From NCBI RefSeq assembly GCF_003086295.3, contig NC_092044.1, forward strand, positions 69,941,213 through 70,005,212: DNA of 64,000 nucleotides. The letters run 5' to 3'. The notes beneath the pieces are model-generated. The model was not told the origin of the DNA and did not search any database. It worked only from the letters and a program-made list of their open reading frames with translations. The stretch's first letter is position 1; each line of letters starts with the position of its first letter. This DNA comes from Arachis hypogaea. Lineage: Eukaryota > Streptophyta > Magnoliopsida > Fabales > Fabaceae. Position numbers and translations under genes: made by a program. Positions 10,640 through 22,132 of this stretch are shown in pieces.

Positions 10640-11553
10640 TATAACATTTAATCTTTATCTTATCCTATATCTACTGGTGGGATCTTATCTTTTTGGTGAC
10701 CACCTTTAGATGGGCAGTGGCCTTGCTGTTTTGGGCCTTTTCAGGCCTTTTGATGGTCGTCTGACCTCTTTGAAAGAGGTCGGCAGAGGTGAGAGGGCTC
10801 TCCTCAAGGTCGGCACTTTTACCTTTTACCAATCTGGGCCTAGTTCTCTGGTCAGGGTATGAACAGTGTCCTTACTTGAGCTTCAACCTTTCTGATAGGT
10901 TGTGCTCAAGTATCCTTTTGTCGGACATGTCCACTCGGTTCAGGTCGGGCGACTTTCTTAGTGAGGTTCGTGTTGCTGCCACAAACGTCTTCGTGTGCTC
11001 CTTCTTTCGGTTTCTTCCTCCAGGTTGGTGTTTTTTGTTTTCGTTTTTCGTTTCTATTTTATGTTCTTGGTGATGATGTTTTGGCTTTCTGTCGCTCCTA
11101 TTTGAGTGTGGACTTTATTCCTTTGTTTATTTGCTTAGTTCTGGTGATTCTGCATGTTTGCTTTTTCTTCAAAGTTTTGGTTTTTACTGCTTGTGCTGGA
11201 TGGTTGGGGCTTGCAGGCTTTCATGCCTTTAATTCGTGCTCTGTCTGTATTTGTGTTGCCTCCAAAGGGTGTTGCTGTGTCGCGACATCAATGTTGCGAG
11301 ACTGGAGTGCCCTTTCGCTGGTTCGGTGTTGTTTGTTTGTTTATTGCCCGATTTCCTTATTCTTGGCCGAGCTGCTTGTGGTGATGGTTTTGTTCTTTAT
11401 TGTTGTAGGTGTAGCGTATACGTCTCGTAGGAACCTTACCGAAATGTCTACAAATGTTTCCCCTGGTTTGGCCGATTGGTTAGATTCTATAGTCTTGTGC
11501 AGTGTGACAGTGGTAGATCAAGAATACTGTGAGAAGTTTAGGAGGTTCCATAG
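10640..11553 (-). mobile_element. TE-2: remnant of an inverted Tat-like element
   Basis: An LTR fragment ends at 10865 with GGGTATGAACA in plus reading, that is, the element's LTR starts TGTTCATACCCTG on the minus strand, nearly identical to the start of the TE-3 LTR. Inside follow a T-rich leader and the beginning of a plus-strand extra ORF, in the same order as in TE-1. TE-3 begins at 11554, so TE-3 inserted into this element. The outer LTR boundary in the AT-rich region near 10600-10640 is uncertain. Confidence 0.72.
11443..11553 (+). pseudogene. TE-2 extra-ORF 5' fragment
   Basis: From the ATG at 11443 the frame reads GLADWLDSIVLCSVTVVDQ, comparable in position to the LADFVDHYAWVSSD start of the TE-1 extra ORF. 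It is preceded by an acceptor-like TTGTAG, as in TE-1. It is cut off at 11553 by the TE-3 LTR; the rest is not in the window. Confidence 0.55.
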
Positions 11554-12028
11554 TGTTCATACCCTGGACCGAGCTGAACTGTCTAGGTTGGACGACGTCA
11601 AAAACGACCGACTTACTGTAAAGGTTGGTCGACACCGACCTCTTCCTAAAGAGCTCGGCGTAAATCATCATAAAGGCCCAAGCAGGCCCAAAGATGAGGA
11701 CACAGCCCACCTAAAGGCGGCTGGCCAAAAGATAAGTGATCTCACCCACAAAAGATAGCATAAGATAACTAACTTATCTTTAGGAAGGTCACTGCACACT
11801 ACTATAAAAAAACTGGAGCACCCAGGTATAACTCATACTCCAATTCTACAAAAAACCTACATAAAGCGCGTGCTGACTTAAGCTTCGGAGTCACTTGCAG
11901 GTACCACCCCCTCCGGTGATCAAGGACCAGCATCCCCTCAAGCTCCAACAAGTCGGACACGAAGCTCCGATCACACCAGAAGATCTCGTCCGAGATCGAC
12001 CTCAATGTTTCAAGTAACCCTCAGAACA
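11554..12028 (+). repeat. TE-3 5' LTR (475 bp)
   Basis: It begins TGTTCATACCCTGGACC and ends CAGAACA directly before the PBS, giving TGTT/AACA termini. A TATA box (CTATAAAAAA) lies at 11802-11811. The preceding five bases CATAG (11549-11553) should be the target duplication; the partner copy is outside the window. The LTR terminus is nearly identical to that of the inverted TE-2 LTR, so the two are close relatives in opposite orientation. Confidence 0.87.
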
Positions 12029-12029
12029 T

Positions 12030-12047
12030 TGGCGCTGTTGCCGGGGA
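12030..12047 (+). other. TE-3 primer binding site (tRNA-Asp type)
   Basis: TGGCGCTGTTGCCGGGGA follows the LTR after one T. It differs by one transition from TGGCGCCGTTGCCGGGGA, the complement of the plant tRNA-Asp 3' end that other elements in the window use. Confidence 0.88.
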
Positions 12048-12069
12048 CCCTAGAAGTCATCCCATCACC

Positions 12070-12745
12070 ATGGCGAACAACCCTGCCAACGACCTTAACT
12101 CCAAATTAGAAGAAGGAACACCACTCAAGAACACGGATGCCACACTAACCTCCCCAAAGGACACACACCAACCCAGTGGAGACAAACAACCTCAAAACAC
12201 AGAAATTTTAGATGTCATCCGTGACCAACAGGATCGCCTTAAACAGCTCGAACAAGAGGCCGAACGTCAGCGAGAGGCCGAGAGAGACCTCTGGAGAGAA
12301 ACAAGACGGCGTCGAGAGCTGGAGGACAAGCTCCTAAAGCTAGAAGCTGACCTCAAAACTAAGACCACTCGATCCAGGCGCGAAGATAGCCCTCACAAGG
12401 ACCAAGACCCGTTCACAAAAGAGATCATGAAAGCTAAAGTCCCAAAAGACTTCAAAGCCCCTGACATGACCCCGTATGACGGTACATCTGATCCAAGTCA
12501 TCATCTCAGCAATTTCAGAAGTCGGATGTATCTCACAGATGCCTTAGATGCAATCCGTTGCAAAGCCTTCTTGACCACCTTGACCAAGACGGCAATAAAG
12601 TGGTTCGACAGCTTGCTGCCAAGGTCGATAACAAGCTTTGATGACCTTGCCAAGAATTTCTTAGCTAGATTCTCCATCTAGAAAGACAAAGCCAAGAATG
12701 CTCCAAGCCTGCTAGGGCTTAAGCAAGGAGATCGGGAAAGCCTCC
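12070..12745 (+). pseudogene. TE-3 gag, 5' part
   Basis: The ATG at 12070 follows the PBS. An N-terminal acidic region is followed by a strongly charged coiled coil (about codons 55-100, RLKQLEQEAERQREAERD). The capsid-like core contains PYDGTSDPSHHLSNFRSRM, CKAFLTTL, AIKWFDSLLPRSI and NFLARFSI. A TAG at 12679-12681 interrupts the frame, which otherwise continues in register to 12745, where TE-4 is inserted. It resumes at 49110. Confidence 0.9.
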
Positions 12746-14369
12746 TGATAAGAGGACTATTGTCGATCTAGAATTTCTAAAAATAGAATATGTTTATTGC
12801 AAGTATAGCCTAGACCAACAAACAACCCTCTCAATCAAAGTTTAATTTTCAAATCAAATATAAACAGAGAGTAATTAAACATCGGGTCGTTCTCCCTAGG
12901 ACGCAATTGGAAGTGTTTCTCTTTCGGTTGTGGAGATAGAAAGGGGTTTTGAATTAAAGAACGAAAGATTAAAGAAACTAAGAAATCAAAGAACTAAGAG
13001 ATGAGCAAAATCGGAGTTAATTCAATAAAAGGGGAAATAAGATCAAAACTTAATGCAAATGCTATAAATGCAATAAAACGGCCTTGAGTTGGGAATGAGG
13101 ATCCAAGGAATCCTATCATCGCCATAATCATAACTATGGTAATTATGATGAGTCGATCTCCCCTAGTCAACCCCAACCATCGAGGAGTAAGTCAAGCAAG
13201 CATAATTGACCTTAATCCATAAGTCCTAGCTAACTTACCAAACTAGTTGATAAAAAGCTAGCGTCAATGGAAACAAGAGTCAACTAACTCTCCAAGAATT
13301 ACCACTAAATGTCGAACATTATGACTCTAGTATCCTAGGAACTCAAACCACAAGCCAAGGTGTGAAAATCTACTCAAAATCTAAAGTTGGCATTTTCACA
13401 AACACCTTGTGTGCACAAAAGTAAAACATAGAAAATTGCAAAGTGAAATGGAAAACTATAACCAACTATCAACAAAACCAAACATAAACAAGGAATCAAA
13501 CCTAAAGAGAGCATAAAGCATTAAATTCATCAATCAAAACTTCAAGGAACTTAAAATTGCAAATATGAACAAAGTAACTTGAACCATAAGAACATAAAAG
13601 CAAAAGTAATGAAATTAAAGAGGAAATTAAGAGTACTTATAATTGAAGAAGCAAAATCCAAAATCAAAGCTCCTATAAAATGCTACAATGGAGATGGAAA
13701 TTAAACCCTAAGAGAGCATTTTCTACTCTACTCCTACTCCTACTCCTAATGCATTTTCTACCTAATCTAACCTAATGAAAGCCCTCTTTTATATGTGTTG
13801 AATTCCTTTCATATAGCACTCCAAAATCAGCATCCAAGCATCCCAAAATGGGCCAAGAGGCCTCAGAAATCGTAAGGCACGCGCTTCATTAATGGAATCA
13901 CGTGCAGGGACCTGTGCGGACGCAGAGACGTGTGCGTCCGCACACTTGGCTAAATGTTGACCTGTGCGTACACACAGGTGGTTGTGCGCACGCACGCTTA
14001 CTTATGTGCACGCACGGTTACTTTCTTTCTTGTGCGTACGCACGCTTACTTATGCGCACGCACACTTCGCTGTGTGTGCTTTTCCTTGTTTTCTTCATGT
14101 TTTCTCCCTTGTACATACTTTCTTCCACTTTTGGCTATCCATTCTGGCCTAATTGACCTGAAATCACTCACAAAATATATCACAGCATCAAATGGCATAA
14201 TAGTGGGATTAAATTACTCAACTTAGGCACAAAATTGCATGTTTTCACATTTAGGGTCAAATTGGGGAACAAAACACAAAAGCATGCTATTTTGGTGCTT
14301 AAGTGTGAGTTCATGTGCTAGAATCCATCCAAATTGAGTCAAAATATACCATCAAATATGGACTCATCA
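12746..14369 (-). repeat. TE-4 3' LTR (1624 bp)
   Basis: Plus reading starts TGATAAGAGGACTATTGTCG and ends GGACTCATCA, followed by the polypurine-tract complement TTTCCCCACACC. A minus-strand TATA box (CATATAAAAGAGGG) lies at 13782-13794. The palindrome array at 13911-14066 is upstream of that box in transcription direction. Confidence 0.92.
13911..14066. repeat. Palindrome array in TE-4 LTR (U3)
   Basis: Short self-complementary TGTGCGTACGCAC-type units repeat here: TGTGCGTCCGCACA at 13931-13944, CCTGTGCGTACACACAGG at 13961-13978, and GTGCGTACGCAC near 14032-14043. It lies about 115-280 bp upstream of the LTR TATA box. The matching stretch of the other LTR (48620-48820) has more intact units, for example CCTGTGCGTACGCACAGG at 48675-48692; the difference is a CG to CA change in the left copy. 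Confidence 0.85.
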
Positions 14370-14389
14370 ATTTCCCCACACCTAAACAA

Positions 14390-14407
14390 TAGCATATCCT
14401 CATGCTA
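14390..14407 (-). other. Hairpin next to the polypurine tract, TE-4
   Basis: Arms TAGCAT (14390-14395) and ATGCTA (14402-14407) flank loop ATCCTC, 20 nt inside the 3' LTR. It is one of six hairpins at the equivalent place in five elements of this window. Confidence 0.8.
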
Positions 14408-14462
14408 AACCAACAAGGAGAATGATCAAAAAGGGATAATCAACTTATTGAATGCAACTATC

Positions 14463-14505
<43 letters not shown>

Positions 14506-14516
14506 ATATATATATA
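14463..14516. repeat. TA-rich microsatellite
   Basis: A run of TA dinucleotides with interspersed TATG units in the TE-4 3' region. Simple repeat; no further meaning visible. Confidence 0.9.
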
Positions 14517-15110
14517 ATGTCATATGAAATTTGTGAAAACAAACAAACAAGTTCCCAAGCAAGTATATAGACATATAAGGCTAAGAAAAAAATTAATTCA
14601 ATGCAACCAAAATCTAAAGAATTGATTTAACTCATAAAAATGAAGCAACTTGCATGAATACATGATAAGAAGCATGGAAACATAGAGTTGAGTAATCGAA
14701 CCCTCAGTAGGTGTGTATACACTCTGATCACTCGGTGTTTAGGGTTTCAATCACTCAAGTCTCTTCTAATCATGCATTCATGGGATTGCTTTTCATCTAA
14801 TAATCAACAACAAGTGATGCATGAATGCAATTATCATGAGGACTTCATGTGGTTGTAATGGGGCTAGGGTTAAGGTGGGATAAATATGACTAACTGGACT
14901 AAAATGATTGAATCCTTGATTAGTTTAAGTTTCACTCAACCTATATCAATCAAATCAAAACAAAATGCAATCCTAACCTTCCCATCATTTCTTTTTCACA
15001 AACACTCATGTATGCTTTCTCATTCAATTCCCATATGCATTTCTTATTCATTTTTCCTTTCTTTGGGGCAACCTTTTGTCCCCCTTTTTAGAATTTTTTT
15101 ATGAACAGGT
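14517..15110 (-). other. TE-4 3' non-coding region
   Basis: No gene. The segment is homologous to the 3' regions of TE-7 (31660-32420) and TE-8 (38600-39360). Shared landmarks are a GAACCCTCA(C/G) block (14698), the TTGTAATGGGG(C/T)TAGGGT block (14853) and the TTTGGGGC...TGTCCCC hairpin before a pyrimidine tract (15061-15090). The element's second ORF, present in TE-7 and TE-8, is missing here. Confidence 0.7.
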
Positions 15111-15120
15111 AAAATGACCA

Positions 15121-15308
15121 TGTGTGCGTACACACAGTGGAGCGTGCGTACGCATAGAATGAAAATGTGGTGGTGTGCGCATGCATAGAGGGTGCGAGCG
15201 CTGTTGCTAGAGGGGGTGCAAACAGGTGTGCGTACGCACACTGCTGTGCACACGCACAGATGGGGAAAAACAGGGGAAGTGTGCGTACGCACAAGGCTGT
15301 GCACACGC
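15121..15308. repeat. Internal palindrome array of TE-4
   Basis: Units include TGTGTGCGTACACACA (15121-15136), the perfect 16 bp palindrome GTGTGCGTACGCACAC (15226-15241) and TGTGCGTACGCACA (15280-15293). These are the same family-specific palindromes as in the TE-4 LTR, although this segment is internal and not an LTR copy. TE-5 is inserted inside the last unit. Confidence 0.85.
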
Positions 15309-16687
15309 TGACGTTAGGCTTTTTGCTAGTGAAGAATTTATAAAAATATTCGCATTGTAGATATAGCTTCTAAACTAACAGAAATCCCTTCGTACAAAAG
15401 TTTTGGTTGTCACAAGTAACAAACCCCTAAATAAATTGATAACCGAAGTATTTAAACCTCGGGTCGTCTTCTCAAGGAATTGGAGGGAGGTATGTTCTTA
15501 TTATTGGTTATGGAGATTGTAAATTGGGGTTGAGAATGAAGAATTAATATGGCAAATAATTTAAATGGCAATTAAAATAAATAAACACTGTAATGCAAAC
15601 CCTTTGGCAAGGTACAAGAAATGGGAAGTCCAGACTTAGTTATTCTTATCAATAATAATGAAAGTTGAATCTTAATTCCACTTAGTTAACCTTTGCTAAA
15701 GCAAAGGGAAGTCAAGGGACTAATTAGTTTGACCTTCGAATCCTATTTATTTCCTAAGAAAAGGTTGGGATTATTGAAGTTCAGTTCAATTAGCAAAGAT
15801 AACAGTTATCAATTATGTTGAGCTAAGATAACTCCTGAGTTACTGATTTCTTGACCAAGACCAAAAAGGGAAAAGTAAATTAATTCTACTGGAATGAAAT
15901 AAATATAAAGAGAGAGGATAATAAGAAATAAATATAAAGTAAAAGAAAATTGAACCTGGGATCGAGAGTCACTCCTAAAACTAAGAGAAGTCCTAAATCC
16001 TAATCCTAAAGAGAGAGGAGAGAACCTCTCTCCAACTAAACCTAAATCATGGAAAGTAACTAAAAATTTGATACCCCCTGAATGGATGCATTCCCACACT
16101 TTATAACCTCTGGTCTATGCCTTCTGGACTTGGATTTGGGCCAAAAAGGGCTTCAGAATCCACTATGAGCGTTTTTTGCAATTTCTGGTGCGTGGCCTCT
16201 GTCACGCGTCCGCGTGGGTCACGCGGTCACGTCAATTGGAGTCTTCTTTGTCACGCGGTCGCGTCAGTCATGCAGCCGTGTCATAGATGTTCTTCTTTAG
16301 GCGCGCGGTCGCGTCAGTCATGCGGCCGCGTCGCTTCTTCTTCGCGCTTGGCATGCGGCCGCATCATCCATGCGGTCGCGTCGCTCCAGTTTTTTCACAA
16401 ACTTCGTTTTATGCTTTCCTTCCATTTTTGTATGTTTCCTTTTCCATCCTTTAAGTCATTCCTGCCTCAGAAGATCTGAAACTACTCAACACACTAATCA
16501 TGGCATCGAATGGAAATAAAGGTAATTAAAATAATTAATTTTAAAGCATAGGAAACATGTTTTTCACATACATCATATAATAGGGAAGGGAAAGTAAAAC
16601 CATGCAATTAATATGAATAAGTGGGTGAAGGATTGAATAAATCACTCAAACTAAGCACAAAATATATCACAAAATATGGGTTTATCA
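15309..16687 (-). mobile_element. TE-5: solo LTR (1379 bp)
   Basis: The sequence starts TGACGTTAGG and ends GGGTTTATCA. It is flanked by a perfect 5 bp duplication CACGC (15304-15308 and 16688-16692). No internal region or second LTR is present, so this is a solo LTR left by LTR-LTR recombination. Blocks such as GTCACAAGTAACAAACCCCTAAAT and AAACCTCGGGTCGTCTTCTC are shared with the TE-7 and TE-8 LTRs, so it belongs to the same superfamily and is minus-oriented. The minus-strand TATA box GGTTATAAAG lies at 16099-16108. Confidence 0.92.
16203..16385. repeat. Palindrome array in TE-5 LTR
   Basis: Tandem CpG-rich units of the type GTCACGCGGTCGCGTCA with a variant around GCGGCCGC; ATGCGGCCGCAT at 16353-16364 is a perfect palindrome. 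The array lies about 95-280 bp upstream of the TATA box, as in the other Athila-type LTRs, but with its own sequence. Confidence 0.85.
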
Positions 16688-16692
16688 CACGC

Positions 16693-17104
16693 ACAGAACT
16701 CTGTTTCTGCAACATTTTTAAAACCTCTAAGGCACCAACCATGATATCAATCAAAGTTTTTCAAGCCTAAAACACATCATTCTTCAAAAACACATGATCA
16801 AACATAAAAATGCAACTAATTTAAACCTAGAATGCAATCAAACTATGCTAATCAAAGAGACAAAATTCAATAAACACAAGCTAAAAGAAAGAAAGGTTGA
16901 AAAGATATTACCATGATGGGGTGTCTCCCACCTAGCACTTTGGTTTTAAGTCCTTAAGTTGGACTTGTGAGTGAAGCCTGTGTCACGATGGCTTATGCTT
17001 CTACTCATCTTGAGTTGCCACCCATATTTGTTCTTCAAAAATCCTCCGGGGTCCCAAACGAAGTGCAATAAGATCCCAAGCAACCTCAGGCAAGACATTG
17101 GGAT
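16693..17104 (-). other. TE-4 region after the gag-like ORF
   Basis: No gene. It holds the hairpin at 16915-16932 and the conserved AAGTCCTTAAG(T/A)TGGAC block (16950-16967), both also found in TE-8 at 43960-44010. Confidence 0.7.
16915..16932 (-). other. Post-gag hairpin, TE-4
   Basis: In element sense GGTGGGAGACACCCCATC: six-base arms GGTGGG and CCCATC (one G-U pair) around loop AGACAC. The same structure with other arm sequences is found in TE-6 and TE-8. Confidence 0.75.
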
Positions 17105-17533
17105 CTATAATTGTTGGTTATAAAGATGTATGCCCGGATCCCACACTTTGGTTTCTCTATCACCCTCTTCTTGATTTTCACTTGTGCCCTTGGATGAACA
17201 ACCTCTCCAAGAACCTTTAAAGCACCTACCCAAGTGTTGGACTCTTCCAAATTGAACCTTACACCATTTATGCCTTGCATTCTGTTGATAACCAACAAGA
17301 AATCTTTCACCATTTAACCCTCCAAGAAGAACCTTAAGTTGGTGATCCCTTTCCAAGAGAGAATATTGGTATGGGCTTGTGAAGCTCATAGAGGAAATTG
17401 TCACCCATTCAAATTGCCCTTGGATTGGAATCACTCTCTTGGTCTCTTGCATGAATGCTTCAACTTCTTGGATGTCTACCTCTTCCTCACCACTCTTTTG
17501 TAGCTCTTCCCTTTCTTTCTCAAATTCCAAGGG
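17105..17533 (-). pseudogene. TE-4 gag-like ORF, 3' part
   Basis: After removal of TE-6 this continues the ORF at 28561-29237. It is acidic at first (FEKEREELQKSGEEEVDIQE), then shows FEWVTISSMSF...YSLLERDHQLKVLLGG. A similar FKWVKFLSLSF...GLIENDGQLRTLCG block ends ORF1 of TE-8, so it is a conserved C-terminal module. The family is not recognised. The first codons read before 17534 belong to the TE-6 LTR and are not part of it. Confidence 0.65.
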
Positions 17534-17538
17534 GAAAG

Positions 17539-19568
17539 TGATGTAGCATAACCTTGATGCTATGATTTTAGGAAATTGCACAATCGGCAAAATTCCTTCC
17601 GGCAAGTGCACCGGTTATCGTCAAGTAAAAACTCACAATAGAGTGAGGTCGAATCCCACAAGGATTGGTTGAATGAGCAATTCGGATTAGAAGTTTGTTC
17701 TAGTTGAGCGGAATCAAGATTTAGATGAGAATTGCGGAATATTAAATTGCATGAATTAAAGAGCTAGAAATTAAATTGCTGAAATTAAAAGGGATGGGGG
17801 TGATTGCATGAAATTAAATTGCAGAATGTAAAGAGAAAATGTAGATCAGAAATGGGAAAGTCATTGGGTTTCAGGAGATATTGAGATCTCCGAATCAAAC
17901 ATTTCTATCTCTTCCTCAACCAATGCATTCATTGAATTTTGCTTGGCAATCTTATATGATTGGATCCCAATTCCTTGGCTCACCAATTCTCTCTAAAAAC
18001 AAACAAATTCCCAATCCCTTGGTTTAAATGTTCATAAGAAGAGATGATGCTCGATCACTGATTATACCACACAGCTTCATGAACCACAATTTGGTAGGAT
18101 TACATGTCACAATATCCATCCAAACCCCAATCCAATTCACTGTGAGAAAGCTTCTCTAGCATGAATCCTCCATTCCTTTCCCAAGGTTCCGAAGGATTCC
18201 AATTATGGATAGTTTCTTTCCCAAGACAACTACCCAATGGAATTAGATCGAGAAGCTTTCTAACAAAATTCAAGAGAAAAGATTGAAGAAGAAGATAAAA
18301 AGTATTATTGATTCATTGAATTACAATAGAGCTCCCTAACCCAATGAAAGGGGTTTAGTGAGTCATAGCTCCGAATTCTATTACAAAAGTAAAAAAAAAT
18401 GCTAAAGTGTCAAAAAAAAGTCCTAACTAACTTCAATTCTATCCTATTTATACACTTTTTAAATTGAGCTTCTGTTGTGATTCTTGGGCTTTGAGGCCTT
18501 TCCCTGATTTCCTTTTTGCTTTGGGTTTATGATCCATAATACTGATGAGGCTGTGATCCAACTCTGTAACATTCATTGAGCAAACTTAGTGATAAACAAG
18601 TAATGACACAAGACTCAACAAATTGAAGTTCCAGACTCATCAATTCTTCAGGCCCAATCCCATAAACTATGATATTCAATTGGGTTTCATACCATAATAG
18701 GTTTAAGTTAATATTTGTGTTCAAATGCTAACTTAAACCTCAATATAATTGGCCCAGAAACCCTTTCAAAGAGTGGCGTTTAAGTTGAAGTTTAAGTTTC
18801 AGTTTAAGGCTAAACTGAAACTTAAACGTGGAATTGGAAGAAAACAACCCAGGAGGGTAATTACTCGAACACGTTTAAGCTCCAGTTTGAGGTCAAACTG
18901 GAGCTTAAACGTGGAAATGAGAAGGCAACCCTGGAGTAGCAAAAACGCCGAACACGTTTAACCTCCAGTTTGAGGTCAAACTGGAGGTTAAACGTGGGAA
19001 TGAAGAAGGTAGCCCTGGAGTGTGAATGTCGAACACGTTTAACCTCATTTTGGCGTTTAACCTTCAGTTTGAGGTTAAACTGGAGGTTAAACGCCAGTTT
19101 CCTCTTTTCTCAGCTTTCATGATTCTGGCGTTTAACCTTCAGTTTAACCTTAAACTGAAGGTTAAACGCCACTTTCAGCATTTGGTGCATTCCTTATTCT
19201 GGCGTTTAACTTCCAGTTTAAGGTTAAACTGGAGGTTAAACGCCACTTTCACATTGTACTCCATATGTGATCTTCAAGCTTCCTTTATAGATTTGGTTGC
19301 TTCCTTGCCTAGCCTCTTCTTCCCTGAAATCATCCACACAATTGCATCAAAGTCTTGCAGATTTTCATGAGAATTCCTCCATTCATAGCATTCAAGTAAT
19401 ATAACTAAAAACTCATGGAATTTGCATCAAAATTACACTGTTTGGATGATTCATTACTTTGTTGTTCATTTAACCATTCTTGGTTACTTTAAGCTCAAGA
19501 AAATGCATAAAACAACTAAAACTAACAGAAAAATGCTAGTGAAACTAGCCTAAGATGCCTTGGCATCA
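17539..19568 (-). repeat. TE-6 3' LTR (2030 bp)
   Basis: Starts TGATGTAGCATAACC and ends GCCTTGGCATCA. The minus-strand TATA box GTGTATAAATAGG is at 18443-18455. It contains six palindrome units against eight in the other copy, which accounts for the length difference. Confidence 0.95.
18773..19250. repeat. Palindrome array in TE-6 3' LTR, six units
   Basis: Units about 80 bp apart carry long inverted arms, for example CACGTTTAAGCTCCAG... at 18870-18913 and CACGTTTAACCTCCAG... at 18953-18996, each with 21-base arms around GG. The last units use GGCGTTTAACC-type arms. Arm variants differ between units but remain paired. Confidence 0.9.
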
Positions 19569-19584
19569 CAACACCAAACTTAAT

Positions 19585-19606
19585 ACTTGCTTGTCCCTAA
19601 GCAAGT
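19585..19606 (-). other. Hairpin next to the polypurine tract, TE-6
   Basis: Eight-base arms ACTTGCTT and AAGCAAGT enclose loop GTCCCT, 16 nt from the LTR edge. The spacer is the polypurine-tract region (element sense AAGTTTGGTGTTG). Confidence 0.88.
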
Positions 19607-20607
19607 CCTGAGTTAATTGAGAAAACAAGTATGAAACAAAAAGCAATTACATTGGCTATATTAGCAAGCATTTGAAGTTCATCAGAAGGGTTTTATGCAG
19701 AAAGTTGCAGTATCACTTTTTCATTCTTATCAGGTAGGATTATCACTTTTTCATTGCATCCATATGGCCTCTTGTTATTCTTATGTCTTTGGCACATTTT
19801 CCTTTCTTTGTTTTTCTTTTTCTTAGAGCTCCTTTGCTCCTTGTTTGCTCAGTGTCATGTGTTGCACAAGCCTTTGGCATTTTCTTTTTCTTATCATTGC
19901 ATTACACATATCCACTACAGGCATTTTTAGTTCACATTTCTTCTTGAGACATTGATGCCCAGCACCTCTTTGTGTGACTAAATGTTTTGTATTTAGGTTG
20001 CTCTTGATAATGGACTTTTGGTTGATAATCCCGGGTTAGTTAACCCAAGTTACCAAGTGTTGAAACACTCCTCAGAACCTATTCATCCAAGCATATCCTT
20101 AATACATAAATACCACAGGCATTTGTCTCAGAAGTTCAAACCATTGGTGCCTAAAATTTTTTTATTTTTTTTTTATTTTTTTTTTGCTTTTTGGTTGCCC
20201 CTTTTCAGTGGCTTTTTCTTCTTCTTTTTCTTTCTTTTTCATGGCCAAAGACATTTATTCATCAAGATCCATAGACAATACTCAACTTCTACACAAAAAT
20301 TGATAATTCTACACTCTATTTCCAGTGATCTGACTAAACAATCAAGCATGCATACCACCACTTAATTCTACTTGATTTGTCACTAATTGAGCCAAGTTAC
20401 TTTTGTTCAAACTTTTCTTTTATTTTTGGAAACAGAACAAGCATGGCAAGCATTTGTTTAAGATGGTGAAGTTATATCCAAACATCTAGGCATTCACTTT
20501 ATTCAAAGCAATAAACAAACAAACATACAAATTGACTTAAAATGAAAGAAAGCTCATAAAGACAATTCATAAACTATTATTTGATTATTAAGGAACAAGA
20601 CCACCTC
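19607..20607 (-). other. TE-6 3' non-coding region
   Basis: No gene. Pyrimidine-rich stretches at 19790-19830 and 20155-20245, the latter with long T runs. It lies between the stop of the second ORF and the polypurine tract. Confidence 0.6.
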
Positions 20608-22117
20608 TCATTTGTTGCTTGGTTCTTTTTGATTCTTGGGGTCCTGCTTCTTCTTGCTTCTTACCTCTTTTTGACCGCTTGTACTTCCTTTATCTTTTTT
20701 CATGAGCTTTGTCCAGAATCCAGCCTTTTTCATTGTTTCTTCCACTCCTTTTTCAAGGATCATCGCCTTGTTTATTTCTCCTTCTTTTCTCCCTTTGAAA
20801 TACTCATCAAAAGATGGGAATGCTGGGTCCATCTTGTGTAGATGTTCCCCTATGTAGTTAAGCTTGATTTGAGAGCTGATGTTGTAATCAGCTTGAACTG
20901 AGTATCTTGCATTTTGCAAAGTGGTGGCTTCCTTGATTGCCAAGATATTGGCGTCTTGGTGTTGGCATATGTGGCTGAGGGATTCCTGTAATTGTAAATT
21001 CTGTTCCCTTTGCAGATCTAGGAATCTTGATTCAAAGTTCCTTTGCATGTCCATCATTTTGAGGTGAAAGTCCTCTTGCCTCTCTTGAGACCTCATGTAT
21101 TGTTGAGACATTCCTTCCATGATTTCCTGCATTCTGCTCATATCCATGGGGTCTCTGGGAACTTGTTGCCTTCTTTCTGGACTTCTTTGCTCTTCTTGCT
21201 CTTCTTCTCCTTCTTGCTCTGCTTCTTGCTCCTCTTCTGCTTGTTGCCCTTCTTCATTTCTTCTTTTTGTATGTCTTGGGGGAGTTGGGCCAAGAGTCAT
21301 TCTGTGAGCAGTTATGGCCATTCCAGGATATAGCCAATTAGGTCTTTCATCTTCAAGTGGTACTTGGGCATCAATGCATAGTCTAATGATGGTGCTAGGG
21401 AAGTGGAGCCAGGAGTCAGGGTCACTTTTCTCACTAAACTCTTGTATCTGATCAGCAATGAGTTTATGAACCTTGATCTCTCCTCCCACCATAATGCAAT
21501 GTAGCAAGATGGCTCTTTTAGGGACTATTTCTGAAGAGTTTGCAGTGGGTAGGATGGATCCTAACTATTGCATACCACCCTTTAGCTTCAGGTGTTAGGT
21601 CTCCCCTTCTCAAGACTCTTGGAGCCCCTTTTGTTTTTCTTACCCATTCAGCTCTGATGGCACAAAGGTCTTCAGCAATAGTCGTATAGTCAGGTTCTCC
21701 TATCATCCTTTCCTCATAACTTGCTTGGCTGAAACGTATGTTTTTCAGGCCAAGAGTTTTCATGATTGCCTTGGGGCTGAAATCAACTTCCACCCCTCTC
21801 ACATAGCTTTTGTAGGTAGGTTCCACGGTTGGATCCTCCCTCACTGCATTTGCATAAAACTCCTTCACCAGATTGATGTTGATCTTAGTGATTGGCTTAG
21901 TCAAGAGCTCCCACTTCCTCTTTTTGATCTTCTCCCAAATACCTGGGAACTCATCCTTTTCCAGGTCAAAGGGAACCTCAGCTAGTACCCTTTTAGGTCT
22001 CATCCATTCGGCTTGGATCTCATGGAAAACTGATTTGTATTTCCATACATCAAATTCCCTTTTTTCCTCCATGGGTTGCTTGTCTTTTCTTCTTTTGTGG
22101 CTAGATGAGGCTGCCAT
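20608..22117 (-). pseudogene. TE-6 second ORF (putative plant transposon protein), one frameshift
   Basis: The ATG at 22117 starts MAASSSHKRRKDKQPMEEKR, a basic possible nuclear signal. The N-terminal domain has NLVKEFYANAV and a later YVRGVEVDFSPKAI segment, like the Pfam 'putative plant transposon protein' family as I remember it. TE-7 and TE-8 second ORFs share VKEFYCNFF and VRG. The frame shifts by one base near 21543. The rest (21507-20608) begins HCIMVGGEIKVHKLIADQI, then has a Glu/Gln-rich linker, a coiled coil (RQEDFHLKMMDMQRNFESR) and a Lys-rich tail. It occupies the position of the env-like ORF of Athila elements. Function unknown. Confidence 0.75.
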
Positions 22118-22132
22118 TGGTTCTTTAGTTTT

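Noticed and set aside
10961..11758. 265-codon plus-strand ORF
   Set aside because: It runs through a T-rich leader, a fragment of the TE-2 extra ORF and then into the TE-3 LTR, so it is a chance chimera.
13902..14226. Three overlapping Arg/Thr/His/Cys-rich ORFs
   Set aside because: All frames of the CpG palindrome array read as RTHA/CVRT repeats; no gene.
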